A DNA stretch of 64,000 nt from Copromyces sp. CBS 386.78 (Eukaryota; Ascomycota; Sordariomycetes; Sordariales; Sordariaceae). A program made the translations under genes and the position numbers. Where the stretch lies: NCBI GenBank assembly GCA_030685235.1, contig MU839107.1, positions 310,001 through 374,000 of the forward strand, written 5' to 3'. Below the pieces are notes generated by a model. That model did not search any database. It worked only from the letters and a program-made list of their open reading frames with translations, and was not told the DNA's origin. This document shows positions 35,001-46,669 of this stretch, piece after piece; position 1 is the stretch's first letter; each line of letters opens with the position of its first letter.

Positions 35001-36102
35001 TTAAATCCTAAAAATATAGTAATATAAATAATTCTAATATTTTTAGAAGAATAAAGAAGGGTATTGTATTTCTATTAAAATTGGATACAAAAACGCTAAG
35101 CTTTAAAAATTTTATATTTACGAACGGGACCGCTAATTTCTTTACCTATAAAAATAAATAGGTTTTTTACCATTTAGCGAAGAAAGGAGGATATAATTAC
35201 TTTCGTAATTATATTACCGATAAGGGAAAAAAAGGAAGGTTATACTTTAAAAATATTATATTCCGCGAATAAAATATTGTAAACGGACTTAAAATTAACG
35301 TAATCGAAGTTCTTTTAATCAAAATTAAATTAGGCGTCGTCGGCTACTTAGCGGGTAATCTTAAACTCCTCCTCAAAATATTAGAAATTATTTTCGAAAT
35401 TGTTATAATATTCGAAATTAGTATAATAAAGGCGACTAAAAAGTATAATAATAGAGTAGAAAGCGGGGGCCTAAGAGAAAAGAGAAATTACTTCGAAATA
35501 TTCGCGCAGGATTAAAAAACCTTCTAATTAATTAAAACCCTCGAAAAAATTAACGAAAATTATAATAACGAGTTAAAGAAGTTTAAAAAGTACGGTATAA
35601 TAGATTGTAATATCGAACTCGCTATTAAAAATATTAATAATAGAACGTAACAATTCTAGGTTAAACGGATTACTATTACTAATAGTAAGAGTAAAAAGGT
35701 TAGGAAGATTACTACTACCGGTATTATTATTAGGGGAGAAAAGGGCGGGATTATTATCGTCGTAAAATATAAAATAAAAGAGAAGTAACTGTTTGAAATA
35801 AAAGAGAGGTAAAAGTCTACAATTAAGACCGTTTAAAGTAAAAGTCCGCTATTAAAACCGTTTAAAGTAATTAAAGACAAGCAATTTCTTATTTACTAGA
35901 TAAAGAATACTTTCCTTTACGTACTAGTAAAAGGATATTAGAATTTTAATTAAACGATTATTATAATTACGATTATTAATATTTAGGGGGGGTACTAGGC
36001 TTAACGACTCGTAATAAAGCGATCCCTACACGCGCGTAATTAAAAATAATTGTAATAAATAGGTTTATGCTATAAACGTAATAATTAAAAGGTATAATTA
36101 AT

Positions 36103-36335
36103 TATTACGGGTAGAGGGCGAGAAATTAGGTATAAAAGTAAGATATACGTAATTATACGAAGAGAAGAAAGGAAGAGAAGTATAGAGGTACGTTCGGGAG
36201 ATAGGCTTTTATAGGACTCGAACTATAAACTAGTAGATCTATAGCGGGAGGCCGCAGCCAATTAACCAAAATGGTAATAATAGTCTTAGAAAGCTATTGT
36301 CACTAATATATACAATATAGGCTAACCTTGTGATA
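36103..36335 (-). repeat. 5' LTR of the gypsy element
   Basis: Upstream (minus-strand) LTR, 233 bp, paired with 29157-29389. It holds the second copy of the tRNA-like block (about 36212-36274). Confidence 0.85.
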
Positions 36336-36340
36336 GTACG

Positions 36341-37330
36341 TTCCCTTTCGTTATAGTCCTTATTAAATATTAACGAAGAATTGCTATTGTTAGAAAGTAA
36401 CGGAGGCGGCGAGTTTGTAGTATTATATTTTATTTAATATTTAGTCGGGTTAAAGTGAATAGCGGCACCCTATATAAGAGCCGGCTTATTTTAGATAAAT
36501 AAGTCGAATTTGATATCCTTTAAGTTTATATGGGCGGTAAATTTGTTATACTTGTCGCTATATTGTTTACGGGCGGTCTTATTAATTAGTTACCTATTAT
36601 TATTATAAATTTAATCTAGTTAACGACCTTTCTTATTTATTGTAATACGCTTGTTTATATAGACTTTAATTACTTTATATAATATAGTAATATAAATAAA
36701 TTTGAGATAGTAGAAGTGAAACTTCTTATTTTTTTTTCGATAACGAAATTCTCTTTCTAATTTATGATAGGTGCGATATATTCGAAGAGGGAATTATATA
36801 ACGATTTGTCGAATTTATTATATATTTACTTTTTAATATATTCGATATTAATATTAGAAAATCTGGGAGCGTTTTTATCGATTTCTCCGTCTTCCTTTAA
36901 AATTTGTAATAAAGTATATTATTTATAAAGGAGGAAATATATTAGGTAATTTTTAATTTAATTTATAATAAGTTTAAATATTCTATTGTATAGGAATTTG
37001 TATAAGTAGTATTTATATTATTCGTTAATATATTTATATATTTTGAAAAATATAAATATAAGAGTATTAACGTTTAAGTAAAGGTTATAGATAACGGACG
37101 GCGATAAATAATTATAGTAATATATAAATAATACTTTACGTTATATAGTATCGATTATATATTTTATTTAACTTTATTCCTCGTCGTTTAATTTATTAGG
37201 GTTTAATTTCTAATTATAATAATAATAGTCTTATTCCCTATGCTACTTATCTATAGCGCTTTATTAGTATAGGGTACTTCTCCTAGTTCTCTAGAGGAAA
37301 CCGTGCGGCGATAAGCGCCGTCGGATAAAA
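36341..37330 (-). pseudogene. Upstream half of the large element's minus-strand gene
   Basis: The minus strand reads, close to the gypsy insertion, a PPPLLSNNSNSSLIFNKDYN segment that continues in frame on the other side of the gypsy element. Further upstream lie a KEDGEIDKNAPRF segment and many Gln-to-stop sites. A short less-mutated block at about 37275-37365 (GC-rich, Pro/Ala/Gly-encoding on the minus strand) may be its 5' end or promoter. Family unknown. Confidence 0.5.
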
Positions 37331-37375
37331 ACCGCCAGCTCCTTTCGGTTGTAAATAAATTGCGCCTACTCTATT

Positions 37376-37659
37376 GATACCAGATTGGTATCACTGGTGT
37401 CACATGTCAGAAATGGCTGACATGCGCACGTGACTAGGGCACGTGACGATGGTCGCGTTACGATTAATTGATCGTGACCGCAACCATGGTCGCATCGCAC
37501 CCATGGTCGCAACCCCACATAAGTGGGACCTGTAAATTAGATAAGGCTCGCGCACATATAGTCATCGACCATCGCGAGCTCTCCTCTCTGGATCTTTCCT
37601 AGATTATCAACTATCATACCATTCAATCAAGACAATATTGTCACATTCTTTCAAATACC
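37376..37659. mobile_element. Candidate solo LTR or small insertion, not RIP-mutated
   Basis: A 284-bp island of normal composition inside the AT-rich element, flanked by identical CTATT (37371-37375 and 37660-37664). It begins with a palindrome TGATACC-AGATT-GGTATCA overlapping the left flank. It has two CACGTGAC motifs, three ATGGTCGC repeats, a TATA-like CACATATAGTC near 37551 and a pyrimidine-rich tail, resembling an LTR promoter region. It does not begin TG or end CA at the CTATT boundaries, so LTR identity is tentative. Confidence 0.45.
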
Positions 37660-39077
37660 CTATTAACGGTATTATCTATCTTAATTCTATTTATAGTAAT
37701 ATTTACCTACTGCCTTAGTAAATAAGCTACTTCCCCTCTACCGCTTTCGATCTAATATTAGAATAATCGAAATACCGCTCTCGTACGCTACTCTTTCCTC
37801 CTAAACTGCCTATAATAATCGTCCTTTCCTTATCGTTTACCCTTATTCCCGCTTCGTTATTATCCCCTAAACTCTTACAACTCTACTAAAATTTATATAA
37901 GTATAAAGGCCCCTTCTTTCCCTTTATATAAGAATTCCTCCTCGCCGCTATTTTTCGAATTTTCCCTTCTTCCCTATTTAATTAGTTCTCAAAATAACGT
38001 CCTCTTCTATTAACCGTATTCCCGACCGTCTTCCCGGCTATATATTTAACCCCTTAGGCCTTACGATTCGTATTAATCGTAATACTATTAAGCGCGGTAT
38101 TAACTTCGTCCGTATAATAGATTCCCTATCCCCTAAGCTCTCCCGCTCCCCTACGCCCCCCTCTTCTCCGGCGCCCGAACTCTAGGCCCTTATCCGAATA
38201 TTAACCTCCAACCCCGCCTTTAACCTTCTTCCTAGCCGGTAAATCCTTCTTATCCTTACACTTACCTCCCTTTCTCCCCGCTAATTATATTAACCAACGT
38301 CGTCCGTCTCATTCCCTACCTCTACTATAGCTTAAAATTTACCGACTACGTTTACAATACCCCGTCCCTCAATATAACTACGTTCCGTACGCTCCTTGCG
38401 GAATACACTTATTACATTAATATTAAGAGTAAGTTTTCTCCCGTAGTTTTCTTTTCGTTTTCTTCTCTAACGTTCCTCGAGACGCCGGCAAGCAGAGCGC
38501 TATTTAATTTCTAATTGTAATTGAATTGGTATTTATTATTAACTATTTTAATAATATTCGTACGATTGAGTAGCAGGAATTGAAAGGGGTAAATTTAGGC
38601 TATAGTCTTAAGTTGATTATATATTAATTAATTATACTTCTAGGAAATAAATAAGGATAATTTTAATATACTTAGCCTTTGCCTTTTCCTTTTTACCTTT
38701 TATAATAGATTTTCCTTTACTAGTAGTATAACGGCTGGGCGGAAGTAGGGGATTTTAAGGTATTATTAATTATAGTTCATGTAATTTTAACGTGGATATT
38801 ACTAGGGATGCTTTTAGTTGCGCTTGTATATATTATATAAGGGGGTGTGTATTAAACTTTCGAATTTACGAATAAATTGTATTAATATATTTAATAAATT
38901 ACTTTTATTATATTTATAGATATTTTAAAATTTACGTTACAACGACGAGGTTTACGTTTTTTATTAATAATATTACCTACTATATATAATAATTAGGGAG
39001 GAATATCGTTACCCTCGTTATTAAAATTTTTAAATATAGTCGAAAGGGGTGCGCGCGTACTTCGCGTACTTTACGTA

Positions 39078-39125
39078 CTTTATATAATTTATTTATTTAT
39101 TTACTTATTTACTTACTTACTTACT
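39078..39125. repeat. (TTAT/TTAC)n microsatellite
   Basis: Tandem TTAT/TTAC tetramers inside the RIP island, not linked to a gene. Confidence 0.7.
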
Positions 39126-39639
39126 GAAAGTAATAATTAAAGCGAGCCCGACTTTAGGAAGAGGAAAATTTATACGTAGAATTAGTTAAATTTGTATACG
39201 GTATTTATAAGACGAATTAGTTCGATAGGGTTCGAAATCGATTTTTAATTATAGTAAATAGCTATTATAGTAAATAGTAAATGTAAGTAAATAATTAAAT
39301 ACGGTAAAGGCTGCCTCTATTAATTAATAGTAATTAGTAGAAATATAATATATAAACAGTCGTTTCGGTAAAAAATAAAGTTCGGACAATATAATTGCCT
39401 CCTCCCTTATTAATTTTATACTCTAGGTTTTTAAATACTACAAAATTAATTATTCCCCGCTTCTTGTTAATTATTCTCTATTTAAATCGGAATATTATTA
39501 TTTTATTAAACGTTACGTAGTTAAGAGTAATACCGATTGCGTTTAAGATATTACAAAAATTAAAACCGTTGGGCAAGAAGTAAATTAAGAATACGTAGGC
39601 TAAATTACGTTAGAATTAATTAGAATTAAAATTAAATAA

Positions 39640-42600
39640 TAGTAACCCCGCCGATAATAATAATAATAATAGTTTTACTACCGATAATAATAATAATAAT
39701 ATTTAAATAATCGATTACAACTACGATTACGATTACGATTGCGAGGATGTTAATTAAAATATATTAATATTTAATATCGATGAAATTCGAATAATATTCG
39801 GTGGTGGGTTTGGCGATAACGATGACGATAGTATTAATAATAATAATAATTTTAATTCTTCGATTACGCTACTATTATTAGAAAGTAGCGAATTTAATAA
39901 AGATGATTATAAGCGGGGAATATTTATAAAATTAAAGAAGCCGTAGATTATTAATTTATTATAATTATAATTATTGATATTAATAAATTTCGAAATAGTG
40001 ATTTCGAAGACGCTTTAGCCGAAACCGCTCGTATTAGCATCCTATTCGAAAATATAATAGGCGCTAGCGATTATAAAAATTATATTTAAGTTATTCTTTT
40101 CGAGGAATATAAACCGTTCGACGAAATTAATTTAAATATTTCGGGTACCGAGGGAGAAGTCGAATAAGTTCTAACTCTTATATATTTTCCTAATGCAGAC
40201 GATATATTAATGTTCTTTAGTATATAATAAAATAAATTAATTTAAATATTCCTTTTTACGAAAATATTAGCTATATATATTAATTTAATGGTGTTAAATC
40301 GTTAGGACTATAACGTATTACGAAAGGTTTTTATAATAATTCGAGACGATACTAAGTTTAGTAAAATACTATTAATAGTTTTAACCTTATTTAAATAATT
40401 AGTTACGTTAATGAAAAATATATAACGTTGAATATTAATAATAAATATATATGTAGCGAAAGTTCCGTTAAATATTATAAAAATGCTAATTTTACTAGTT
40501 AGTATTAAAGGAATAGAATGTTATAAAATCGAAGTATTAAAAGTATATAAAGAGTTGGATAAGGTTATTAAATTTATACGACGAATAAAAATCTAAGTTG
40601 AAAAGTATAGAGGAGATGATATTAATAAAGGTTGGGCCTTATAGAAAGTAGCGGATCGGGCTTATATAAGGGTGGAGAAGTTTAAGTGGTTAGTGAATAT
40701 CGATACTATTTTACTTGAGCGGGATTTTATAGGGTTAGATATCGATTTAGAAATATTATAATTCGCCCTACTATTATTATTATTTATTAAGTTAATAATA
40801 TTCTTTGACTTATTTATTGTATTTAAGAATATAATAATGTTTGATATAAGAAAAAGGGTTTATTTTAGCCCTAGTTATTTCGTTAATATGTTATGCGAGT
40901 TCTTTGAGTTGTATTCGTAGTTGTTGTCGGTTTGTACTATTTCCGGTCGATTTATATATATTATATTCGAAGGAGATATTAAGGGCCTACTTATATTTTT
41001 TAGCGATTGGATTTATTACCGCTATATAAATAATACGGGTATTTACCTTTTATCCTATAATAATATTTTAAATGAAGAGATATTATAAAAGGGCTATTTT
41101 AGTTGTATATATGGTATTGGGCTTGACTGTTGTAAAAGGTTATATATAAATAATAAAGACTAATTGTATTTATAAGTTTAAGAGGCTTATTAATAAGGGA
41201 TTTTAATTACCGTATTTAAAGATATTATATTTGTACCGGTATACGATATTCGGGAATTAGTTTTAATATTTATGTTAATTTATATATTAGAGATAAAGGT
41301 ATATATATAGGTAATTGTATATATTAACTGGTATTTTGGCGAAGAATATAATAATTTAGGTATTATTCCCGTCGTTATAATACTATAAATTGGCGGCGGT
41401 AATTAAAGGAGGTTAAAAAAGACGTTAATACTCTTTTTTTAAGTATATTACGCCTATATTTAAGGAAGTATGGGATAAAGAATATATATATTATATAGTT
41501 CGGCGTATAGTTAGAATTTCGAATAATGCGCGCTGTATTATATTAATGTACTATGTTTACCTTTTATAGGTAGAGTTAGAATTCGAAGAATAAGGTTGAG
41601 ATGAGTTTTATAATAATTAGGATTAAAATTGGGAGGGTAATGTGCGCGTTGTTTTATTCTCCTATTTCGATTTTATTGATAGATTTAGTATTTTCCGCAA
41701 TTTGTATTATATTTTAATAGGGTTTTATTTTATATTGGCCGGCTTATTAGTTAAAGAGCGTATATGGCCTAATAGTATTTTCCTCTTAATCTTTAGTTTA
41801 TATGGATTTAAATTCGAAGATATTATTAAAGCGTTAAAAAGTATAATTTAGTTAAATATAAGTATAGTAATAAGTATATACGGAGAGAATAGACCGGAAT
41901 AGGTCCGCTTGTATATATTTCCGTTGTATTATATTGGCGATATATTATAGTAGGCCGAAAATTATAGATTTAAAGGTTTCCGTATTATTAAATTTTATTG
42001 ATATTACTTTATATTTTCTATAAAACGTAGATTAATCGACGCCGACAGGGAATGGAATTTAAATATATAAATTAATTTCGACGTCGTTACTTATAGAAAA
42101 TTTTATTATTAAATCTTCGAAATATAGTAATTTATAGCTTTGATAATATAAGATTCTAATTAAAACTAGGTTAAACGGTATAGTCGTTAATAGGGTATTA
42201 AGGAGTCCTACTTTATATTAATATAATTATTATTAGTATTAAATATTATTATAAGTCGTCCCTTGGATTTAGGCTATTTAGAATATAATAGTATTATTAA
42301 CTTATTTTATTAGTTTTTGAAGGATAATATTCTGAATGTTATTGGGAGGGTATAGTATATAATTCAATTATAGTTATAGTTATTTCTACCCGGCTAGCAG
42401 AAATTATATTCGTTTATTAAGTATTTAGCGAATTATTCTATATTAGAATATATTAAATAGATAATTATTATTTTAAGTATATTATTATATTAGTTTAAAT
42501 ATAAATATATGACCGTACGGTTCTATATTAAAATAGAAGTTGAAAGATTAGACTTAATTGAGATAGTAGTTGAGATTATAGTTATAGTAGTTAGAAGTAT

Positions 42601-44760
42601 TATATTATTAATAGGGTATAATATACGAAAGTAAAATTGTTAATAATTAGGTATTATATTCTATTATATACGGCAATTATTTAACTAATTATATATATTA
42701 GTATGTAAATTAACCTCTTCGGGATTTAATATATTAAATATTAGGTTTGTATCAGCATCGGCGGGCACTGGTAATGTATTACCGGCAGGGGCTCTATTAC
42801 CGCAGGGGCTCCATTACCGGCAGGGGCTCCATTACCGGCAGGGGCTCTATTACCGGCAGGGGCTCTATTACTGGTAGGGGCTCCGGGTGCCAGTATACCA
42901 ACGCTTATCTTGGATGTAGGTAATAAAGAAGATGAGGTAGAAAAGAAGAAACGGTTATAGATATATATAATAGAGATTTACTACTTAAATATGTATATTA
43001 TATTATATTACCCTAATTTTATAGAGGAATATATTTTAATAGTTAATTTTAATATATTAATAGGAGAAAATTTTTATAAGTATATTAATTGCGTGAGGGT
43101 TATATATAGTAGGGTTATAAGTAGTAGGCCGGGAGTTTAATATATTAGGACTTAATTAAAATTAAAATTCGATTTCCAATTTGGATTCTAATTCGAAAAT
43201 TAGCCAATTAGTTAACCTAATATTTAATATACTTTCGTACCCTTACGTAACTATAACCCTTAAGTAATTTAATTAAAACCGTAAATTGGTAATATAAGAA
43301 TAAAAAAGAATTTATATCCTTATATATATAATAAAATATTAATTATTTAGTAGATAATTTAAGACCCCAGTCTACGAAACTAATTATTTTAATATTGAAA
43401 AGGTATTATTAATAAAATCCAATTTCGGGGAAATAGTACGATTTATTCTACAATATATATTTAAATATAATAACCTAGAATTAACGAAGGATATAGAGGA
43501 TTTGTACCGATAATATTTATTCCTATTTAGTAAGGTTCTTTTACGAAAAGATTATAATGCTATTAAAGAAAGGGAAGAGAGAATTGAAGCTATTGAAGAG
43601 TAAGAGATTTCCGAAATTTCGATTAGTTAATAATTGGCGGGATTACTTTTTAATAATATAAATTATTTATTATTAAACGTAATTAATAAAATTAATGAGA
43701 ATAAGGTAGTAGCGATTTATATAATTAATAAAAGAAAACGATTACCCTGGCGTACGACCTTTAAATAAATTTTAGTATTATAATAAAGATTGTATATATA
43801 AGCCTATTAGAACGAATATAGTACGCCTTCGACCTTTTCGCTATTATTAATATAAAATAAGGCTTTTTAGTAGTTTTATAAATTCGTATTTATAAATAAG
43901 GATGTACTTCCCTTAACGGTTGCCAATTTTAGTAAGAGTAATATACAGAGTAGAAATATAGTAATAATATTAGGTATTTATTCGGTTTTAATATTATTTT
44001 TGTAATCCGATTATTGTTTTTAGTGCGAATATCGAAAATATATTAGTATATATATAGTATTCGAAAGTATATATAATTTTGTATATTTAAGAGGTATTTT
44101 AACCGCTAGCGGGCTATGCGTTATTGAAATTGCTATTATTAAAAAAGTAGTCTTATATTGGCCGAAATCCCGTATAAATAATATAAATATTTATATTAAT
44201 TTTTCGAAATTCTATTATAATACGTATTCGTATAATCAATAATTAGAAATTTAGAATAATTGTATTAAAGTACTATAGTTAATAATTAGTAATAATTTTA
44301 TAGTATATATAATATACAATAGGTTAATAATAATTAAAAATAACAATTTTATTCCCTAGAAGTAATACTTAATATTTATTACTATTACTACCTCTTATAG
44401 TTATAGTATTAATATATTTGGTACCGTTCTATTTAATAGTGTATTAATATATAATTCGTTCTATATAGGGCTTTAAACGATTAATATACGTTCGAATAGA
44501 GCGATTATATTTAATATAAATTTAGGAGTGGAAGGATTCGGTTTAGTTGTGTCGATTACGTTTTTACATATAATATCGAAGATAATTATTAGGATAACCG
44601 ATTTATCTTTATTATTATTACTTGTATTAAATATAGTAAATAACGATATTTATTATTGGATTTCGAAATTATAAAAGAGGAGGACGACCCGATTATTATT
44701 AGTATTAATATTATAATATTAGTATATTTATATATAGTTTGTATAGTTAGAGTAGGATTT
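39640..44760 (+). pseudogene. Transposase-like gene of the large element, RIP-ruined
   Basis: The + strand has a recurrent reading phase broken by scattered TAA/TAG. A run of Asp/Asn codons near 39650-39900 looks like an acidic N-terminal part. At 41642-41851 a 69-codon open stretch reads FIDRFSIFRN, GFYFILAGLLVKER and SLYGFKFEDIIKAL, followed near 41930 by YIGDIL and a stop-damaged AENYRFKGF. This resembles a conserved central block I associate with large fungal transposase-like proteins of the CACTA/Plavaka or KDZ type. After a Pro/Ala/Gly repeat (42778-42884) it reads on through NMYIILYYPNFIEEY and NILIGENFYKY. Catalytic residues cannot be assigned after RIP. The family is tentative. Confidence 0.45.
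42778..42884 (+). repeat. 18-bp tandem repeat (ATTACCGGCAGGGGCTCY) x 6
   Basis: Six units, five of 18 bp and one of 17 bp. In frame they encode Leu-Pro-Ala-Gly-Ala-Pro/Leu within the transposase-like gene. The 17-bp unit lacks one G and would shift the frame. The block is much less AT-rich than its surroundings. Confidence 0.85.
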
Positions 44761-45882
44761 GTCTAGGTTGATTGGGATATATATACCCTTTAATAATAAT
44801 TAGTATTAATATTTTAACGCCCTTAATAATTTATTCGCCTATTAATACTATTATTTTGCTTTGATTTGTAGTATTTGTTTGGATATATAATAAATGTTTA
44901 TATAGGAGGTATTAGTATTAGTATTTCTTTTATAAGTTCTATATTTAATTATAATATATTATATTAATTTTTTATTATATATATTATATACGGTAATTAA
45001 TATTTTTAGCATTGGTAATATTGATAAATTAATAGTTATAATTATGTTCTATACTATTTACTTTAAGTATAAACTATATTTTTAACCGGAACTTAGCGAG
45101 ATTAATATTATAATAGGCTGACGATATTATATACGTAGAGATTGATAAATTAACCGATAAGATGTAAATCTTTTAATCTATTATATTTATATATATTCCT
45201 ATTATTAATAGCGTATTCTAGGCCGGATTTATATTATTTTATGTATTTGTATTAGTATTTTGCTTTATATTTCTAAAGAGATATAAATATAATATTAATT
45301 ATATAATAGTACTATACCGGACCTTCGATCCGATTTCTAAACCGTACGGCCGGATTATAAGTATATATATATAGTTAATAGTTATTTAGTAACCTTTTAT
45401 TTCAATTTAGTATTTTAGGATAGAAATATATAGCGGTATTGAGCGGAATTATAGGAAAATATTCTAGTTACTCGTAATTTGTTTAATTATATATTATTAT
45501 ATTTATATTTATTAATAATAGGTCTATTAATAGTATAGATTTTATAAGTTTATATATATTGTATACCCGTTGTATAGATTTAAGCGTACTACTATAGGAT
45601 TTATAATAATAATCTCTTTCCTTTATTTTATTTTCTTTTTTTTATTGTACGCTTGACTAATTAATTTATTTAATTGATAAATAGTAAATAATATTACGTG
45701 CGATTATAATAATAGCTTTAGTCGTATATAAATAAATACGACCGTACGGGTATGTAGTATAGTATTTAATTTAATCCGGTATATAGTATATAACCGTGCG
45801 GTATATAGCCGTATAGCCGTATAGCTATGCTAGGAGTATAACCGCTAGGGTAGTCCGTACTATAATATAGCCGCGGTGCTAA

Positions 45883-46039
45883 ATTGGGGTCGCGGGGATT
45901 AGGGTTGTAAATTGGGGTCGCGGGATTAGGGTCGCGGATTGGGGTTGTGGATTGGGGTCGCGGGGATTGGGGTCGCGGGATTGGGGTTGCGGAATTGGGG
46001 TCGCGGGATTAGGGTATTGGGCGGGATTCGGGGTTAGGA
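45883..46039. repeat. G-rich tandem repeat (GGGATTGGGGTCGC type)
   Basis: About ten imperfect 13-16-bp units of GGATTGGGGTCGCG / GGATTAGGGTCGCG near the right end of the large element. It has many G3-G4 runs on the + strand, so quadruplex formation is possible, and TTAGGG hexamers occur within it by chance or descent. It is much less RIP-affected than the neighbouring DNA. Confidence 0.8.
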
Positions 46040-46359
46040 TAGAATATAAATTATTAAATAAAATATTAGTTGTAAGCGTAACGACCCGTTTCCTATTTAT
46101 ATATATAGTCCGTATACCTTTATTATTATTAACTCGTACTAATTTAGCGGTTCTAACGTATATTTTAAGGGCCTAGCGCCTAGGAACCGGAATTTAAAAA
46201 TCCGATTAATTAGGAGCCTCCCTTAGCTAATAAGGCTTAGAGTTTTAATATAGTTTATAATATCCGACATGCCTTATTATATATTTATATAATAAATATG
46301 TACTATGGCATGTTAAATATTATAGGGCTTGTTACGCTCCTTATATTCCCGCTGCGGTA

Positions 46360-46667
46360 GTTTAGGTCCTAACCAACCTAAGGGTTCGGGCTGGCGTCTA
46401 TTTGTACACAAGGTAGAGTTCGGTTTCTTCTACACTAGGGTTCAAATACAACTATCTTACCTACTAAACTAGGGCCGGCCGGCCGGCCGTTTAGCGGTAA
46501 CTCGATCCTTATCCTCCTCCTTCTCCTCTAGCTACCAGTATAATATACTAGTATAGAGGTGAGGTAGGTACCAAGATGGAAGTTGAGGTCTGGTCTTAAT
46601 TGGAGGGATTATTATTATTAATATAACTGCTCCTACGCGTCTCGTCGCTATTATTAACTATCTATCC
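46360..46667. other. Short spacer between two TIR elements
   Basis: No gene. Contains a (GGCC)4 run at about 46474-46489 and AGGTAGGTACC-type motifs. Composition is intermediate. Confidence 0.5.
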
Positions 46668-46669
46668 TA

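Larger units (their letters stand above)
29157..36335 (-). mobile_element. Ty3/gypsy LTR retrotransposon, complete but RIP-inactivated, nested
   Basis: Two 233-bp direct repeats (29157-29389 and 36103-36335) bound the unit, flanked by identical 5-bp target copies GTACG (29152-29156 and 36336-36340). Read on the minus strand the LTR starts TATCAC and ends GTAATA, as expected if canonical TG...CA ends were mutated to TA...TA by RIP. Internal minus-strand translations show, in order, a Gag-like region (about 35.0-34.3 kb), reverse transcriptase (about 32.2-31.8 kb) and integrase (about 30.75-29.95 kb). That order is the gypsy pattern. All frames are broken by stops, mostly at former Gln and Trp codons, so it cannot move by itself. 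Confidence 0.88.
25830..46357. mobile_element. 20.5-kb RIP-degraded TA-flanked TIR element carrying nested insertions
   Basis: The left end CCGTAGCGGGAA (25830) and right end TTCCCGCTGCGG (46357) are inverted repeats flanked by TA on both sides (25828-25829, 46358-46359). Both ends match the ends of the 696-bp element at 8305-9000 well beyond the TIR: CCTGCCAG..AACAGGCC and AGCCTTAATAAGG on the left, GGCTTGTTACGCTCC on the right. The interior is very AT-rich with hardly any CpA/TpG but intact CpG, the mark of RIP. It contains a broken minus-strand gene, a broken plus-strand transposase-like gene and a nested gypsy element (29157-36335). Without the gypsy unit and one target copy the element is about 13.3 kb. 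The superfamily is unresolved. Confidence 0.7.

Noticed and set aside
25830..46357. Interpretation of the AT-rich block as a centromere or Starship
   Set aside because: It has clear TIRs matching a small element and only 20 kb of AT-rich DNA, and no DUF3435-like captain was recognised, though RIP damage limits this last point.
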